A stretch of 64,000 nucleotides of DNA, from the NCBI RefSeq assembly GCF_014851395.1, contig NW_024041039.1:2800360-2864359 (forward strand), written 5' to 3'. The notes under the pieces are model-generated. The model was not told the DNA's origin. It made no database searches and worked only from the letters and a program-made list of their open reading frames with translations. The translations under genes were made by a program, and so were the position numbers. Shown piece by piece: positions 44,637-56,634 of the stretch (its first letter is position 1; every line of letters starts with the position of its first letter). This DNA comes from Micropterus salmoides. Taxonomy: Eukaryota > Chordata > Actinopteri > Centrarchiformes > Centrarchidae.

Positions 44637-45801
44637 AAGCTAAATTCAAGCTAATTAAGCCTAAATTTTTGATAAGTACTGTATCTGTATAAAAGTCTCT
44701 GACCTGCACAGACTCCAGACTCTTCGACTGATATTTGAATACAGCGCTGTGTAGGTCAAACAGGCCTAACAGATGTTTAATTTTCTGTGTGTGTGAAGTC
44801 AAGGCGTGAGAACACGGAGGTTATCATATACAGATCTGCTGCTTTGTAGTTTTTTTTGCATAGCTGCTTTCTCTATTCTGACATTTGCAAATCGCCCGGT
44901 GGAGGTCAAACTGTGTAAACGCCAACGGTGATATACTGGTGTGTGTGTATCTGATTTACTGTGTGTGAGAACGTGGAGCCTGTCATTTCACAAAACCACA
45001 TGACTGGCGCTAAAAAGAGGAGGAGGGGGGTGGATGTGTGTGCAGAGGGGTGGGGGGGATAAGACCACATTTGGATATGTTAAGAAGTCCTTGAAGGGTG
45101 GTTATACTTGTCAGATATACCAGTCTGACTCATTGTTTACGGCTCGCGACAAAGGCCTGTGTGTACTGTAGCCATCCATTCATCAAGCTACCATTACTGA
45201 TTAGGTCTGTGCTGAGTTATGGTGGGAACCAGTAACATTTCCTCCCTCATGTGGACCCGGGTTCCTGCTGATAACAAACAACCGCACAAAGCCCTCGCGT
45301 GTGTACGTGCACAACAGGCTCTGTTGTGTTGCATTGTGGGGAGAATGGTGCATTTGAAGGCCCTGTTGCATTCATATGGGTGGTGGGGTATTAATAGATT
45401 TATGAGCCATGCAGGACCCTTATATAAACCAGGAAATACACATCAGAAGGAGGTTCCTCCCAGTGCCACTTATTCTATTTTCTATTCAATCACAGTCCAT
45501 GTCAACACGTGGGCAAACATTGAGTGTGTACTTGACTCCACTTGTGGGTTTGATGCATATGCTATTGTTGAACACAGTATTTCATTCTGTAATGTTAAAT
45601 TGAAAGGAAATCACCCTTTATATTTTCATTATATTATATAATTTCCCACAGGTCCCACTCATTTTAAGAAACCAATCAATGACCAAGGACTTAAAGTTTA
45701 TATTTCTGAAAGTCACTGAAGTTTGAAGGTTTCGCTTTAAAAAAAAAACACAACTTAAATGGTGATGATCCAATTAAATTGGAAGGTGTTTTTCCAGGAA
45801 A
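44637..45801. other. No gene seen
   Basis: The 140-codon frame at 45219-45641 has no recognisable domain and I do not support it. The region 44740-45030 is TG-rich. Confidence 0.45.
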
Positions 45802-46479
45802 TGTCACGATATAAGAGGAAAGAGACAAACGGTGACATGCATCAACAAAGGCTCTTGAACAAGGATGTTGTGATTTTTGGTATGTAGTATTTTCCTGTTT
45901 TATTCCTGTTGATGTCCTTCCTCGTGTGTTTTACTTGCTGTGATTACGTAGTGTTATGCATTTGTTCCGTGTTTTCCGTTTTAGTTTGTTAGATTTGGAT
46001 TTGTGTTTTTGCGTACTTTACTTCCTGTGTTACTTGGTGTTCTGCCTCTTGTGTCTTTTTTTAGAGTTGTTTCCTGTCTGTATTGATTGTCTGATTGTTT
46101 TCACCTGCGCCTCATTTGCCACCTCACCTTCTGTGTATTTAGTCTTTGCTTCAGTGTTTGTGGGATTGTTTGTGTGTGTTCGTGACACTGTTTTTTCTCT
46201 CCTATATTTTGGATTACCTTTGGATTCATTCTTGCACTCCAAATTTGTTACACCTGTTTTGGATTGGTTATTCCCTTGGACTGCTTACCAGGTTCTTTAA
46301 ACTGTTTCCTTAAAACCCACTAGTTGTATCTGCTCGGTCTGAAGTGACTGCATTTTGGGTCCAAATTCCGGATACCTGTCGCTTAGTTTGATTGAATCTT
46401 AATAAAGGAGGGTTGTGATTACAAGGTAAGTGGCTGAAATCCAGAGAAGAGCAGGACGCCTCATTAGGAGGACGTGACA
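45802..46479 (+). mobile_element. LTR-like element (candidate solo LTR)
   Basis: Begins TGTCACG and ends CGTGACA, a perfect 7-bp terminal inverted repeat with TG...CA ends over 678 bp. AATAAA at 46401-46406 lies 73 bp before the right end, as in an LTR read on the plus strand. The interior is T-rich and non-coding; the 114-codon frame 45956-46300 is compositional. Unlike the LTR at 9664 I find no clear 5-bp target duplication: the flanks are GGAAA and AATGT. The family resembles fish Ty3/gypsy LTRs, by memory. Confidence 0.65.
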
Positions 46480-46499
46480 AATGTTTTTTAGTCATACTA

Positions 46500-46715
46500 G
46501 GGAGGTGGCTCCATGGATGGCAATGTCAGTTGGTCAGCCAGTCCACCACTTTGGTCCTAATAGAAAATATCAACAACAATTAGATGAATTTCCACGACAT
46601 TCTGTACAGACATTCATGTTCCCCAGAGAATGCTTCCTTATTTATTTAACTTTAGTGATGCTTAGATTTTTCCTGCAGCAGCACCGTGAGGTTGAGGTTT
46701 ATAATTTGGAGTGAA
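46500..46715 (+). repeat. Ancient dispersed repeat, part 1
   Basis: 'ggaggtggctccatggatgg', 'cagtccaccactttggtcct' and 'cattctgtacagacattcat' recur widely in fish genomes as an old repeat. Related pieces are at 47290-47470 and, reversed, 60196-60440. Class unknown to me. Confidence 0.55.
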
Positions 46716-47098
46716 AACTCTCTACTACTACTGGATAGATAGCATGACATTTGGTGCCAATATTCATGTACTTATACTTGTGATCTTTTGATTTTCATCT
46801 ACTGCTATTATAGGTCAAAGTTTCAGTTTGTCCAACGCTTTGTTAAAGGACTTTTTCCATTTAAAAACTGGGTTTTGCTTATTGGTACTTGGATGTTTGA
46901 GCTTCACTGCACAGAGTGTGACATCACAAATGGTCTGGAAGCCAATCGTGGTCCAATATGCAACTTAGACAAGCGTGATGTGAAACTTGAAGCCTCCAGC
47001 GCAAACACGTGAATAATTGAAGGAGGAGACATCTTGTATCCAACAGTTAAACTGTAAAAACAACACACATTTGCATATGTTCTGGATTTTTCAAAAGG
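46716..47098. other. No gene seen
   Basis: AT-rich sequence with no supportable feature. The part around 46910-47000 ('acttgaagcctccagcgc') may belong to a dispersed repeat. Confidence 0.4.
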
Positions 47099-47112
47099 GA
47101 GAAGCAGTAGAT

Positions 47113-47231
47113 CCATCCATCGTCAACCGCTTATCCTGCGTACAGGGTCGCGGGGGGCTGGAGCCAATCCCAGCTGACGTCGGGCGAAAGGCGGGGTACA
47201 CCCTGGACAGGACGCCAGTCCATTGCAGGGC
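47113..47231 (-). mobile_element. 5'-truncated non-LTR retrotransposon tail with 14-bp TSD
   Basis: The 119-bp insert reads, on the minus strand, from GCCCTGCAATGGACTGGCGT to 'aagcggttgacgatggatgg', ending in a GATG-type tail. GAGAAGCAGTAGAT flanks it on both sides (47099-47112 and 47232-47245), a perfect 14-bp target-site duplication. Same family as 10529-10588. The perfect TSD implies a relatively recent insertion. Confidence 0.85.
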
Positions 47232-47289
47232 GAGAAGCAGTAGATGTAATTTGAAAAGTAACAAGGTAATTTCACTTTTTTATTTATTT

Positions 47290-47470
47290 ATTTTTTTTTT
47301 AGTATGCTAACAAGCTCAACATGACGTTGAACATGTTAAACATTATTCAACCTGCTAAACATCAGCATTTTAATATTGTGAGCATGTTTACATGAAGATG
47401 TTAGCATTTAGCTTAACACACCACTGTCTGAGTGCAGACTGCAGGCTTTACTGTGTGTCTGTGCTGGAGC
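47290..47470 (+). repeat. Ancient dispersed repeat, part 2
   Basis: 'caacctgctaaacatcagca' and 'agatgttagcatttagctta' belong to the same long fish repeat as 46500-46715. Confidence 0.5.
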
Positions 47471-49096
47471 CAACACATGTTGATATAGCCAACACATTTA
47501 TTCCTGTTTTATCTATGTAGTTTTATGGCTTATGATATTTTATTTGCTGAATTCTTTCAAAGCTAATCTGTTTGCTGCAATAACTTGTTTCTCTCCACAG
47601 GGACCAATAAAGTTCCATCTCCTGCCTCCTCTAAGGCCACTCCTACAGGCCATTTCTGTAAGTGAGAATATTATATGTTCTTTCTCAATCTGCCAAGTCA
47701 AACAACTGTTTAAACTGTGTAATGCATTAATGATGAAAAATGGATCTGTGCGTGTGTGAGCTCCCCTCTCCTTTTCCCCTCTGAATCTGCTGTTTGGTTT
47801 GGTCTCCAAGCACCGAGATCATGTTTGACGGCGGCTTAAGAACGAAACAAAAAATATCTTTGCACTGGAGGTGCTTTGGAGAGGTTGAGTCCTGTTTGTT
47901 CACCTGTGGTGTTCTGTGCCTCTTGGCTACAACAATAGCTGCAGTGTCTACCTGAAACATTAGCTAAGATTTTTTTTGTACGCCAGACTAATTACCATGA
48001 AGGAGCTGATCACATGTTCAGCTGCACTGCGGCGGTACATGTTTAGCTTTTGGCAAAATGCATGAACAACAAACCTGTTTTTGATCACTTTTGCAAATCT
48101 GATACATATTATACTGTGTGAGTTTATAAATCCGAGTAATTTACATGCACTTAAGAAACCAGGTTATGCAGGTGACTGGAGTTTAGTTACTCTAAATATG
48201 CATACTGTACATGCAGTAGGTCAGTAATCAGATGTCTTGCCTACCCCCAGCCTTATTTTGGAAGCAATACTTATTTTAAAGGGCCTAAACTGATTTTCAG
48301 TTTCTTCAGTGATAGGATCCTGCATGAACACACATTTCTATAGTAAAACAGTTTTGGTCATTTCACATTAAAGATGTGTTCTCTTTTTTTTTTTTCTCTA
48401 CGTCTTCTCACTGGCTTGAGGTGGGCTGGGCACTGTTGGGTTAAAAGGTGATGTCACCCATTTATGTGCACCAATCCGGATTCAGGGACATTGTAGTTGC
48501 AAAGTGTAGACTTTCTTTTTCTGTGTGTCAGTGAGCACTGAGAGAACAGAAATTATAGTCACATTTTCAGTATCAGAAACTGACTTTTTTTTGGACTTGG
48601 AGGCTAATTTGTCAGTTTAAAGCAACACTATGTTAGATTTGGTGTCTCTTGCAATTAGGCGCCACTACAATTTAACTTCTGTCTTGAATAAGGACGGCTC
48701 TCCACGTGCATTTATTATGATTACATTACTTATGATTGAAAACTAGCAAGTGCGACAACACAAGACACAGCAAGATTACTTACTCGTCCAACAGCAAGAA
48801 GGTCCGTCGGCATCTGCCCTGCATCTCTTCAGCTCTTTTAGAGTCTTGCTAGTGTATGGCGTCATGCTGTAAAGCATTTCCCTGTTCTTGAGATAGATTT
48901 CCTGTGCTATATGTGCAATAACACCCACACTGGGCCATTCTCCTTATTACAAGTCAGTGTACCATCAAAATCATTTTGGTTTTTTTGTATATGTGGAAGA
49001 TGTGACTTCCTGTTATCCAGCCACTCTGTCAGTGATACTTTCCCTGTCTGAAGCCTTCATCGTAACAACCTGATGAGAAAGCGGTTTACCCCTAAA
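47471..49096. other. No confirmed gene; candidate exon at 47601-47657
   Basis: A 57-bp block with strong splice borders lies at 47601-47657 (see findings). The rest is unique-looking. Confidence 0.45.
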
Positions 49097-50687
49097 CAGG
49101 CGCTGGTCATATAATTAGAATATCATCAAAGTTGATTTATTTCAGTAATTCCATTCAAAAAGTGAAACTTGTATAATGTATACATTCATTCCACACAGAC
49201 TGATATATTTCAATTGTTCATTCCTTTTAATTTTGATGATTATAACTGACAACTAATGAAAACCCCAAAATCAGTATCTCAGAAAATTAGAATATTGTGA
49301 AAATGTTCAATATTGAAGACACCTGGTGCCACACACTAATCAGCTAATTAACTCAAAACACCTGCAAAGGCCTTTAAATGGTCTCTCAGTCTAGTTCTGT
49401 AGGCTACACAATCATGGGGAAGACCGCTGACTTGACAGCCGTCCAAAAGACGACCATTGACACCTTGCACAAGGAGGGCAAGACACAAAAGGTCATTGCT
49501 AAAGAGGCTGGCTGTTCACAGAGCTCTGTGTCCAAGCACATTAATAGAGAGGCGAAGGAAAGGAAAAGATGTGGTAGAAAAACATGTACAAGCAATAGGG
49601 ATAACCGCACCCTGGAGAGGATTGTGAAACAAAACCCATTCAAAAATGTGGGGGAGATTCACAAAGAGTGGACTGCAGCTGGAGTCAGTGCTTCAAGAAC
49701 CACCACACACAGACGTATGCAAGACATGGGTTTCAGCTGTCGCATTCCTTGTGTCAAGCCACTCTTGAACAAGACGCAGCGTCAGAAGCGTCTCGCCTGG
49801 GCTAAAGACAAAAAGGACTGGACTGCTGCTGAGTGGTCCAAAGTTATGTTCTCTGATAGTAAATTTTGCATTTCCTTTGGAAATCAAGGTCCCAGAGTCT
49901 GGAGGAAGAGAGGAGAGGCACAGAATCCACGTTGCTTGAAGTCCAGTGTAAAGTTTCCACAGTCAGTGATGGTTTGGGGTGCCATGTCATCTGCTGGTGT
50001 TGGTCCACTGTGTTTTCTGAGGTCCAAGGTCAACGCAGCCGTCTACCAGGAAGTTTTAGAGCACTTCATGCTTCCTGCTGCTGACCAACTTTATGGAGAT
50101 GCAGATTTCATTTTCCAACAGGACTTGGCACCTGCACACAGTGCCAAAGCTACCAGTACCTGGTTTAAGGACCATGGTATCTCTGTTCTTAATTGGCCAT
50201 CAAACTGGCCTGATCTTAACCCTATAGAAAATCTATGGGGTATTGTGAAGAGGAAGATGCGATACGCCAGACCCAACAATGCAGAAGAGCTGAAGGCCAC
50301 TATCAGAGCAACCTGGGCTCTCATAGACTGATGGACTCCATGCCACGCCGCATTGCTGCTGTAATTCAGGCAAAAGGAGCCCCAACTAAGTATTGAGTGC
50401 TGTACATGCTCATACTTTTCATGTTCATACTTTTCAGTTGGCCAATATTTCTAAAAATCCTTTTTTTTTGTATTGGTCATAAGTAATATTCTTATTTTCT
50501 GAGATACTGAATTTGGGATTTTCATTAGTTGTCAGTTTTAATCATCACAATTACATGAAATAAACATTTGAAATATATCAGTCTGTGTGTAATGAAAGAA
50601 TATAATATCCAAGTTTCACTTTTTTGAATGGAATTACTGAAATAAATCAACTTTTTGATGATATTCTAATTATATGACCAGCACCTG
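49097..50687 (+). mobile_element. Near-complete Tc1-like transposon
   Basis: The 1591-bp element has inverted ends: CAGGCGCTGGTCATATAATT at the left and CAGGTGCTGGTCATATAATT from the right. The outer inverted repeat extends about 200 bp on each side. TA follows the right end (50688-50689); the left TA appears mutated to AA (49095-49096). A single large transposase frame lies between. This is the best-preserved mobile element in the window. Confidence 0.95.
49414..50331 (+). pseudogene. Tc1-like transposase, DD34E, C-terminally truncated
   Basis: The 305-residue frame begins MGKTADLTAVQKTTIDTLHK; an in-frame ATG 36 bases upstream (49378) is outside the family protein. Residues about 8-48 form the first helix-turn-helix, followed by a basic CGRK linker and a second DNA-binding part. 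Catalytic residues are present as D148 (MFSD), D237 (FQQDLAPAH) and E272 (NPIENLWG), with 34 residues between the last two, the Tc1 signature. One residue after D148 (usual SDES) is missing. Near 50325 about 19 bp present in relatives are lost; the frame shifts to an early stop, cutting about 30 C-terminal residues. The lost end remains recognisable downstream (SMPRRIAAV in another frame). Probably inactive, though all catalytic residues remain. Confidence 0.9.
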
Positions 50688-50689
50688 TA

Positions 50690-52432
50690 CATGACAAGAA
50701 TTCATCTTTCACCAGGAGAAATCTAGTTAGATTTCAACTAAGCCTAAAAATTAAATCTGTGGGAAATCGCAGTGAAACTCCCCTGCAAGCAGACTAACTG
50801 AGATGGGGACTAAAAGAAAGAAACTAAAGTGGAAATCTGCAAGATATAACAAACCAACAGCAAAGAGTGTAATGTTATATCTACAGCTGTTGCAAAAAAA
50901 ATTAAATTACAATTTTTTAATACCCTACAAGACATTAGAATTTCTCCTTCTAAACTAAAGATTTGTGAGAGAAATGAAGTGGTTGTGGCTGGTAGCGGCC
51001 ATCAACAGGACAGACCTTATTAGTGAGACACAGAGGACCGCTGGCTCTGCATTCCCAGCTGCCTCTGTCCCGAACACACTGTCAACAGCACATCAGCAAA
51101 CCCCCAAACCACACTCACCCAAAATCACCCTCCAGAGAGGTGACACACATCCAGAGTCCTCCAGACCTGGGTAGTAGTTCAACATGTTCCTGCTTTACTC
51201 AAGTGCTTCTGAGCAAGACTCTGTGGTTGGTGAAGGTGGAGTAAAGACAGTTCCTCTTATCAATAAACAGGATTATCATTAGCTGGAAGCTTCCCTTCCT
51301 TTTGAAGATCCCCTTTATGATCTTTGATGTTTAGAATCTTGTGAATCTATCATAGGGACACAGGATCCTTAGTGAAACTCATATCAGGGAATTCAAACTT
51401 TTAGTAGTTGTAAAACCTTAACCATGTACAATATTGGGAACTCCAACACCAACTCATCCCCATGTAGTGCAGAAACTGATTAAAATTAACCTTTGAAAGT
51501 AAAGAACGATTCGTGTTTTGTTTTTTTTAGCCTAGTTGTCTCCACCACACTTCCTATCCATCACACATCTCCAGCCTTCACTCATCCCTTCTGCAAATCT
51601 GACAACTTTACTGTCCATTACACTGACAACATATGGACTTCTTTCTCTGGCACAACATGGCGGGTAAAAATAGAGTTAAAAGCAGGGACTGACAGATTTA
51701 CAGCACATGACATCCATAACATTAGATCCTTACAACCTACCAGACACCACATGAACGAACAGGTGTCCTCACCAGTATTGTTCAGATTGTTCATTTAACC
51801 AACTCTGTCTTCAGCTTGCACACAGTATCCATGTTCAGGGGCTGAGTGCAGAACTAAACACTGGATTACAGGCTTCAGCAAATTAAAATGAATGACTCTG
51901 AAATTGTTTCAGTGCCAATTGGAATACAACTAAGACCAAGTTCCTCACTGAAAATAAGTCTGAAACCGTTTTGTTTTGTTGTAACATTTAACCTCTGGGA
52001 TTTTCCAGAGTCTCTGGCATACAATCCCACTCAGTGTTTCTGTCTGTTGATCAGCTAACATCATGATATGCAGGATTCTTATCTAAACAATCACTCAGTA
52101 CTACTTCTTCTTAGGAAGTTGGCTGTATCGGATGTAATGTGCCATGCTTTCCTTTTACCTGTCACTCTGAGAAGCTGTGAGCATGGAGACAAACAAGTCA
52201 AGCTTGGGTTCAGATCAGCTCTATTTTGAACTTTACACTTTTGAAGGATGTAAAGTTCAGTTTGGTCTGATGTCTCAGGTGATGTTGGTTTTATGAGACA
52301 ACATAGATAACTTGTCAGAAACATAGAGCTCAGAATAAAAATGGCTGCAGTGTCTTTGCTGTCACTTATAGATTTCTGAAGTGATTTTTAACGGGGGGTG
52401 GGGAGTTAATAATCAATGTGTGTTGTCAGGTT
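50690..52432. other. No gene seen
   Basis: Unique-looking sequence; frames of 60-100 codons (for example 51493-51798) show no recognisable domain. Confidence 0.45.
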
Positions 52433-52436
52433 TTAA

Positions 52437-53077
52437 AGAGGTGGTGTTATGCTTTTTGGCTTTTTTGAGTTATATTCCTTTTTTGTGTATGTAACAGGTT
52501 TGCAAAAACAGCGGTGGAAAAACAGTGAGCTGCAGCACACAGCTCTCCTCTCCCTTCCAAACACTAGCTGCCCTCCAGGCAGTCAGTGGACATAAAGTTG
52601 TTCCTGTGATGTAGAGACAGAGCTCAGTTAAAACTTTACGAGTGAAAGATATATTTGCAAATTGTTACAAATAAATAACTAATAATAAATAATAATAAAC
52701 TCTCGCTCCAGTCTGTTGCCAAGCTGGTAAGGGGATATACAGCTGAACCGAAGCAGTGTTTCCCGGCTTCTCAGTCTGCCTTTCTCTGCTGCTGATTGGC
52801 TAGCAGTCCTTAACTAGGAAGTGCGCATGTGCAACTCCCAACAAAGATCATTTAGAGACGAGATGTATCACTCCATAGCTAAACCAAAGCCTTCAACACA
52901 GGGTGAAAAGAGGAGCTGCGGAAATGTGCAGTATGACAAAAAATATGGTGTGTGGTTGGTTGGTGTTATTTTTTTGTTTGTGTGTTGTTGTTTTTTTGTT
53001 TTTTTTTATTAAACCTGTTCTGGTACAACCCACTAAGTAGGATTTTGAACCTGGAAAATGAGCATAATACCACTTCT
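52437..53077 (+). mobile_element. Complete TTAA-flanked MITE
   Basis: TTAA on both sides (52433-52436 and 53078-53081). Ends AGAGGTGGTGTTATGCT and, from the right, AGAAGTGGTATTATGCT match at 15 of 17 positions. The 641-bp interior is non-coding and includes 'gcgcatgtgcaactcccaac' and a T-rich tract. The TTAA target indicates a piggyBac- or Kolobok-type transposase in trans. The 5' part of another copy is at 23633. Confidence 0.85.
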
Positions 53078-53081
53078 TTAA

Positions 53082-56000
53082 GGAACAGTGTCCAGGCTAG
53101 ACAAGGCTGAAGTGGAAGGAGAAATGCACCAACTCAGTTTAGAAGATCAAGAGCTCCATTAAGATTACACGTCTACAGCTAGGCCCCTCTCTTGGTCTAA
53201 AATCAAACTTTAATGGATTGGTAACATTCCCTACTCGGCCACCATGTTGCTCCAGTCTGAAAACTGTGGACAGGTTCAGCTCTGTTCACTAGTTGGCTGC
53301 TGCTATTATTTGTTTGTTTTCTAGTATAGGAGTGAAAGACTATTACAGAGAAACTACACTAAGGTGACTTTATTTGCTACCCCAGTGTGCACCTTTATGA
53401 ATGAACATGGCTTCTGGCAGCAGTTCCTCAGATATGTAGATCCATGTCTTGGATTGTCTTAATTTGAACTTGTCTGTACACTGGGGCTGGGTTGTTTTGG
53501 TGATTCCCAGTTTAGATTCAATAATTCTCATCTCCTCATCGGAATGAGAGGAGTTAGCATCCCAGATTTCAAATGAACCGCTACAACACATGTTTGGTAA
53601 GAATATGCTTTTACTTTCACTCCCACCTGGCAGCTGCCTGTTCAGTGCCTCGATTTAAGGGTTCCTCAGAATTTGTTTCTCTTCAAATACTTAGAAAGGG
53701 AAACCTGATACTGGAATACTGCACGAAGAGATACTTCTGAGTATCAAGTACTCACTGCCTCTAGACCTGAAAGGTGGCAGTAAAACCTTTGTGTCTGTCT
53801 TTCTGTCTGTAGAAACCTCTCAAACCACTTCTGCAGCATTATCCCCTTCTCTGCCACTGATCCATGTTACACTGTCATATCTCCACTACTCAAACTTTAT
53901 TTATCCTAAAGGAAGTTCTTGCATGGAAGATGCTCTCTGTACACGGTTTTACAAGTAGAAAGTAGAATTTAAAAAAAGGAAAAAAGTGTGTTTATTATTT
54001 CAATTAATTTATTGGTGTCAGAAAATCAGTTACCCTCAAAGTGCTGTCTTCAAATTTTATCCAACCAGCGGTCAAAAACCTGAACCACAGACAGATTTTC
54101 AGTGGAGTGCACCTTTAACCAAGGAAGTTTGTAGCAGCGGTTTCTGAAGTAGACGGACTAATGAGACGAAGAGGCCACGCCAGGCAAAGTCAGGAGCCTT
54201 GAAGAGTGTAATCTAATCTGCAGCAGGGTGGAAGGGATGTTCTGCCAGTCAGCCACTCTCTTATTAGGACATGTGGGACCAGCTGTTTGTTTGCTCCTTC
54301 GCCTCACTGAACGCACGAAGAGAGCGATTCAATGCTTGTTTGGCTGCAGACGGTGCAGAGCCGAACACAACCTAACGCACAAACACACGGAGGTACACAC
54401 ACGCATGCACGCGATTCCCGGCACTCAGACAAACAACACCTGAACGTTACCACGTACGCAAGTGGAAACACCACCTCCTAACGCAGATCATGATGTAAAC
54501 ACACTCGTTGCACGTTTGGCGGCGTCATAAAAACCACCTCTGTTTCTGCTGGTGGTGGTTCACTGCTCCCCTGGCCTTCCTGCTGGCTGTGAGGCCCCCA
54601 AGCTGCTGCTGTTGATGATAGAAGGGCAGGTCGTCACTCGAGGGCGGATTGGCCTGGCAACACCATGCTGGCCTTTCTGCTGAGTAGCTGATTAGCTGCA
54701 ACGTGTTAGCGCTTGTTGACCTGACTTCACATGTCAGCTATTCATCCTGATTGTTCAGACTCCCACATCACAAGCAGAAACTTTCCCCCTACCTTCCTGA
54801 ATGTTTTCTTTATTATATAATGTTTTCAAGGACCCAAGGTTCATAAAACTAAAAAATATATATAATATAACCATGCAGAATCAGAGCTACTATTGCTTTG
54901 TGACAGCAGATGTATGGAAACAACAATGAATCAGGAGTTAGTTACAAGAATACAACAAACCATGAAATGTCAGCAAGTTCATTCAGTTTCACTTGAAAGC
55001 TACACAGTTTTTTAAAGAATCTCTTTGGTCCTTTATAGTATTTTGTTTCATGTTCACTACAACCTGACAGATTGACATGTTTCATCCAAAGATGGCATAA
55101 GCACATCATGAGGAAAGGACCTCATCTGTAATTTAGAATAAGTATTATCAGTGTTGTCGTGGACACATCAGGATAAATATGTGTGTCCAGTGTTGAAGAT
55201 CTCGGTTGTTTCTCCTGTTGGGGGAAAAAAATTAGATTTGACTGGTGTTGGACCCGTACACCCAGGAAACAAACTGTTTTTCAAGGGAGTTTTGAGTAGT
55301 AGAGTAGTGATCTTAATCTAAAGATTCCTGTAGTTCCTCTAGTATCTGTCAGGGATCATGTTTTAATTTAAACAGCAGCGCTCATACAGAGAGAAGTGGA
55401 CATTTAGAAATTCATTCAATCAGTACAAATTGCAGCAGTCTTTTCCAATTTTACTGCTGATTTGGACACTAAAGCACAGTACTGGTGGCATCAGATGTTT
55501 TAAGTACGTGACTGGCAATGAGGCCTAAGCATAGACTTTCTACAATCATTTTCTGTGGTATTCAGGTTGCTTGACTTTAATTTATTAGGCAGATTTTCAT
55601 TACCATCAAAGTAACCTTTCAAAGACTTGAAATGGGCCTTTGATCTGTGATCCAACGCTGTGCTGCATTTATGTTTGTGTTGTCCAAGTTGTGTTATTGT
55701 CATGTGGTGCTGCGGTTGTGAGCTGGAACCTATTCAAAATCTCTCCTTGGCCGTGCATTTAAAATCCCACCATCATGCAAGAACTGACTGTCAGCTGCCC
55801 AAAGCCAGTGCATTAAGAAGCTTGAGAAAACAAACACGCAAATATACAATATGAGAAGGGAATAAATCAAATGTGGCCTTAAATGTCTTTGAGTGTACCA
55901 ATATGGATATTTTTCACTGGTCGTAACTGCATTACTATGGAAGCTAGAACAACATGCCTTTTGATTAAATGAAAGGTAATAACTTTTTTCTTACTGAAGG

Positions 56001-56305
56001 TTTACTTATTCCAAACAGGTTGCAATTATCTTTAAGTTCATCTGTGAAATGAACGCACAACAAAGACTGCATTAAACACCTAAAAATTCACTATGCTTTG
56101 GATAAAAACATGTACAAAAAACAGCCATGGTGCTAAAAAGAATGATCGAACTATTGATCATGACTGAATGTACAGTACAATAAACCATTTTCTGGGTTCT
56201 TTACTCTAACGAAAATGGTTTTAATGCAAAGATCTAAAGAGGCTTCTGTATTAAAACCTTTTGGTTAGAGTATAAAAGTATTAATTTATCAATGTGAAAC
56301 TTATT
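53082..56305. other. No gene seen
   Basis: About 3.2 kb of mostly unique sequence. The block 54490-54760 has higher G+C and complexity and might be conserved noncoding sequence. No supportable gene. Confidence 0.45.
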
Positions 56306-56307
56306 GT

Positions 56308-56483
56308 TCTCTGCATTTAACCCATCCATCCATCCATGCAGCCATTGTGCACAGCCCGGGGAGCAGTTTAGGAGTTCAGTGCCTCACTCAGCGGAGCCTT
56401 CAGCAGTGGGTCATGCTGGACTCAAACCGGCGACTCTTTGGTTCTCCAGCCAAGTCCCCACAGACTGAGCTAACGCCATCCTG
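56308..56483 (-). mobile_element. tRNA-derived SINE (reverse)
   Basis: On the minus strand: 'caggatggcgttagctcag' (A box), B box GGTTTGAGTCC, then 'gcactgaactcctaaactg', 'ctccccgggctgtgcacaat' and 'gggttaaatgcagagaa'. A (GGAT)n patch lies inside. Confidence 0.75.
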
Positions 56484-56573
56484 CAAAGCTGCACACACAT
56501 AATCACATCAATGAAAGCATGTAGGCATGCACATAAGAGACACATGTATACACATACATTCATGCATGCAAAC

Positions 56574-56577
<4 letters not shown>

Positions 56578-56631
<54 letters not shown>
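56578..56631. repeat. Microsatellite (AC)27
   Basis: Uninterrupted AC repeat of 54 bases, the longest in the window. Confidence 0.97.

Positions 56632-56634
<3 letters not shown>

Noticed and set aside
45219..45641. 140-codon open frame on the plus strand
   Set aside because: No domain, no codon bias or splice context, in AT-rich noncoding surroundings; length alone is not evidence in 64 kb with six frames.
45956..46300. 114-codon hydrophobic frame that looks like a membrane protein
   Set aside because: It is T-rich LTR-like sequence; Leu/Phe/Val/Cys richness is a composition effect.
53370..53591. 73-codon minus frame (MCCSGSFEIWDANSSHSDEE)
   Set aside because: Protein-like composition but no family recognised, no splice partners, and no evidence beyond an open frame.
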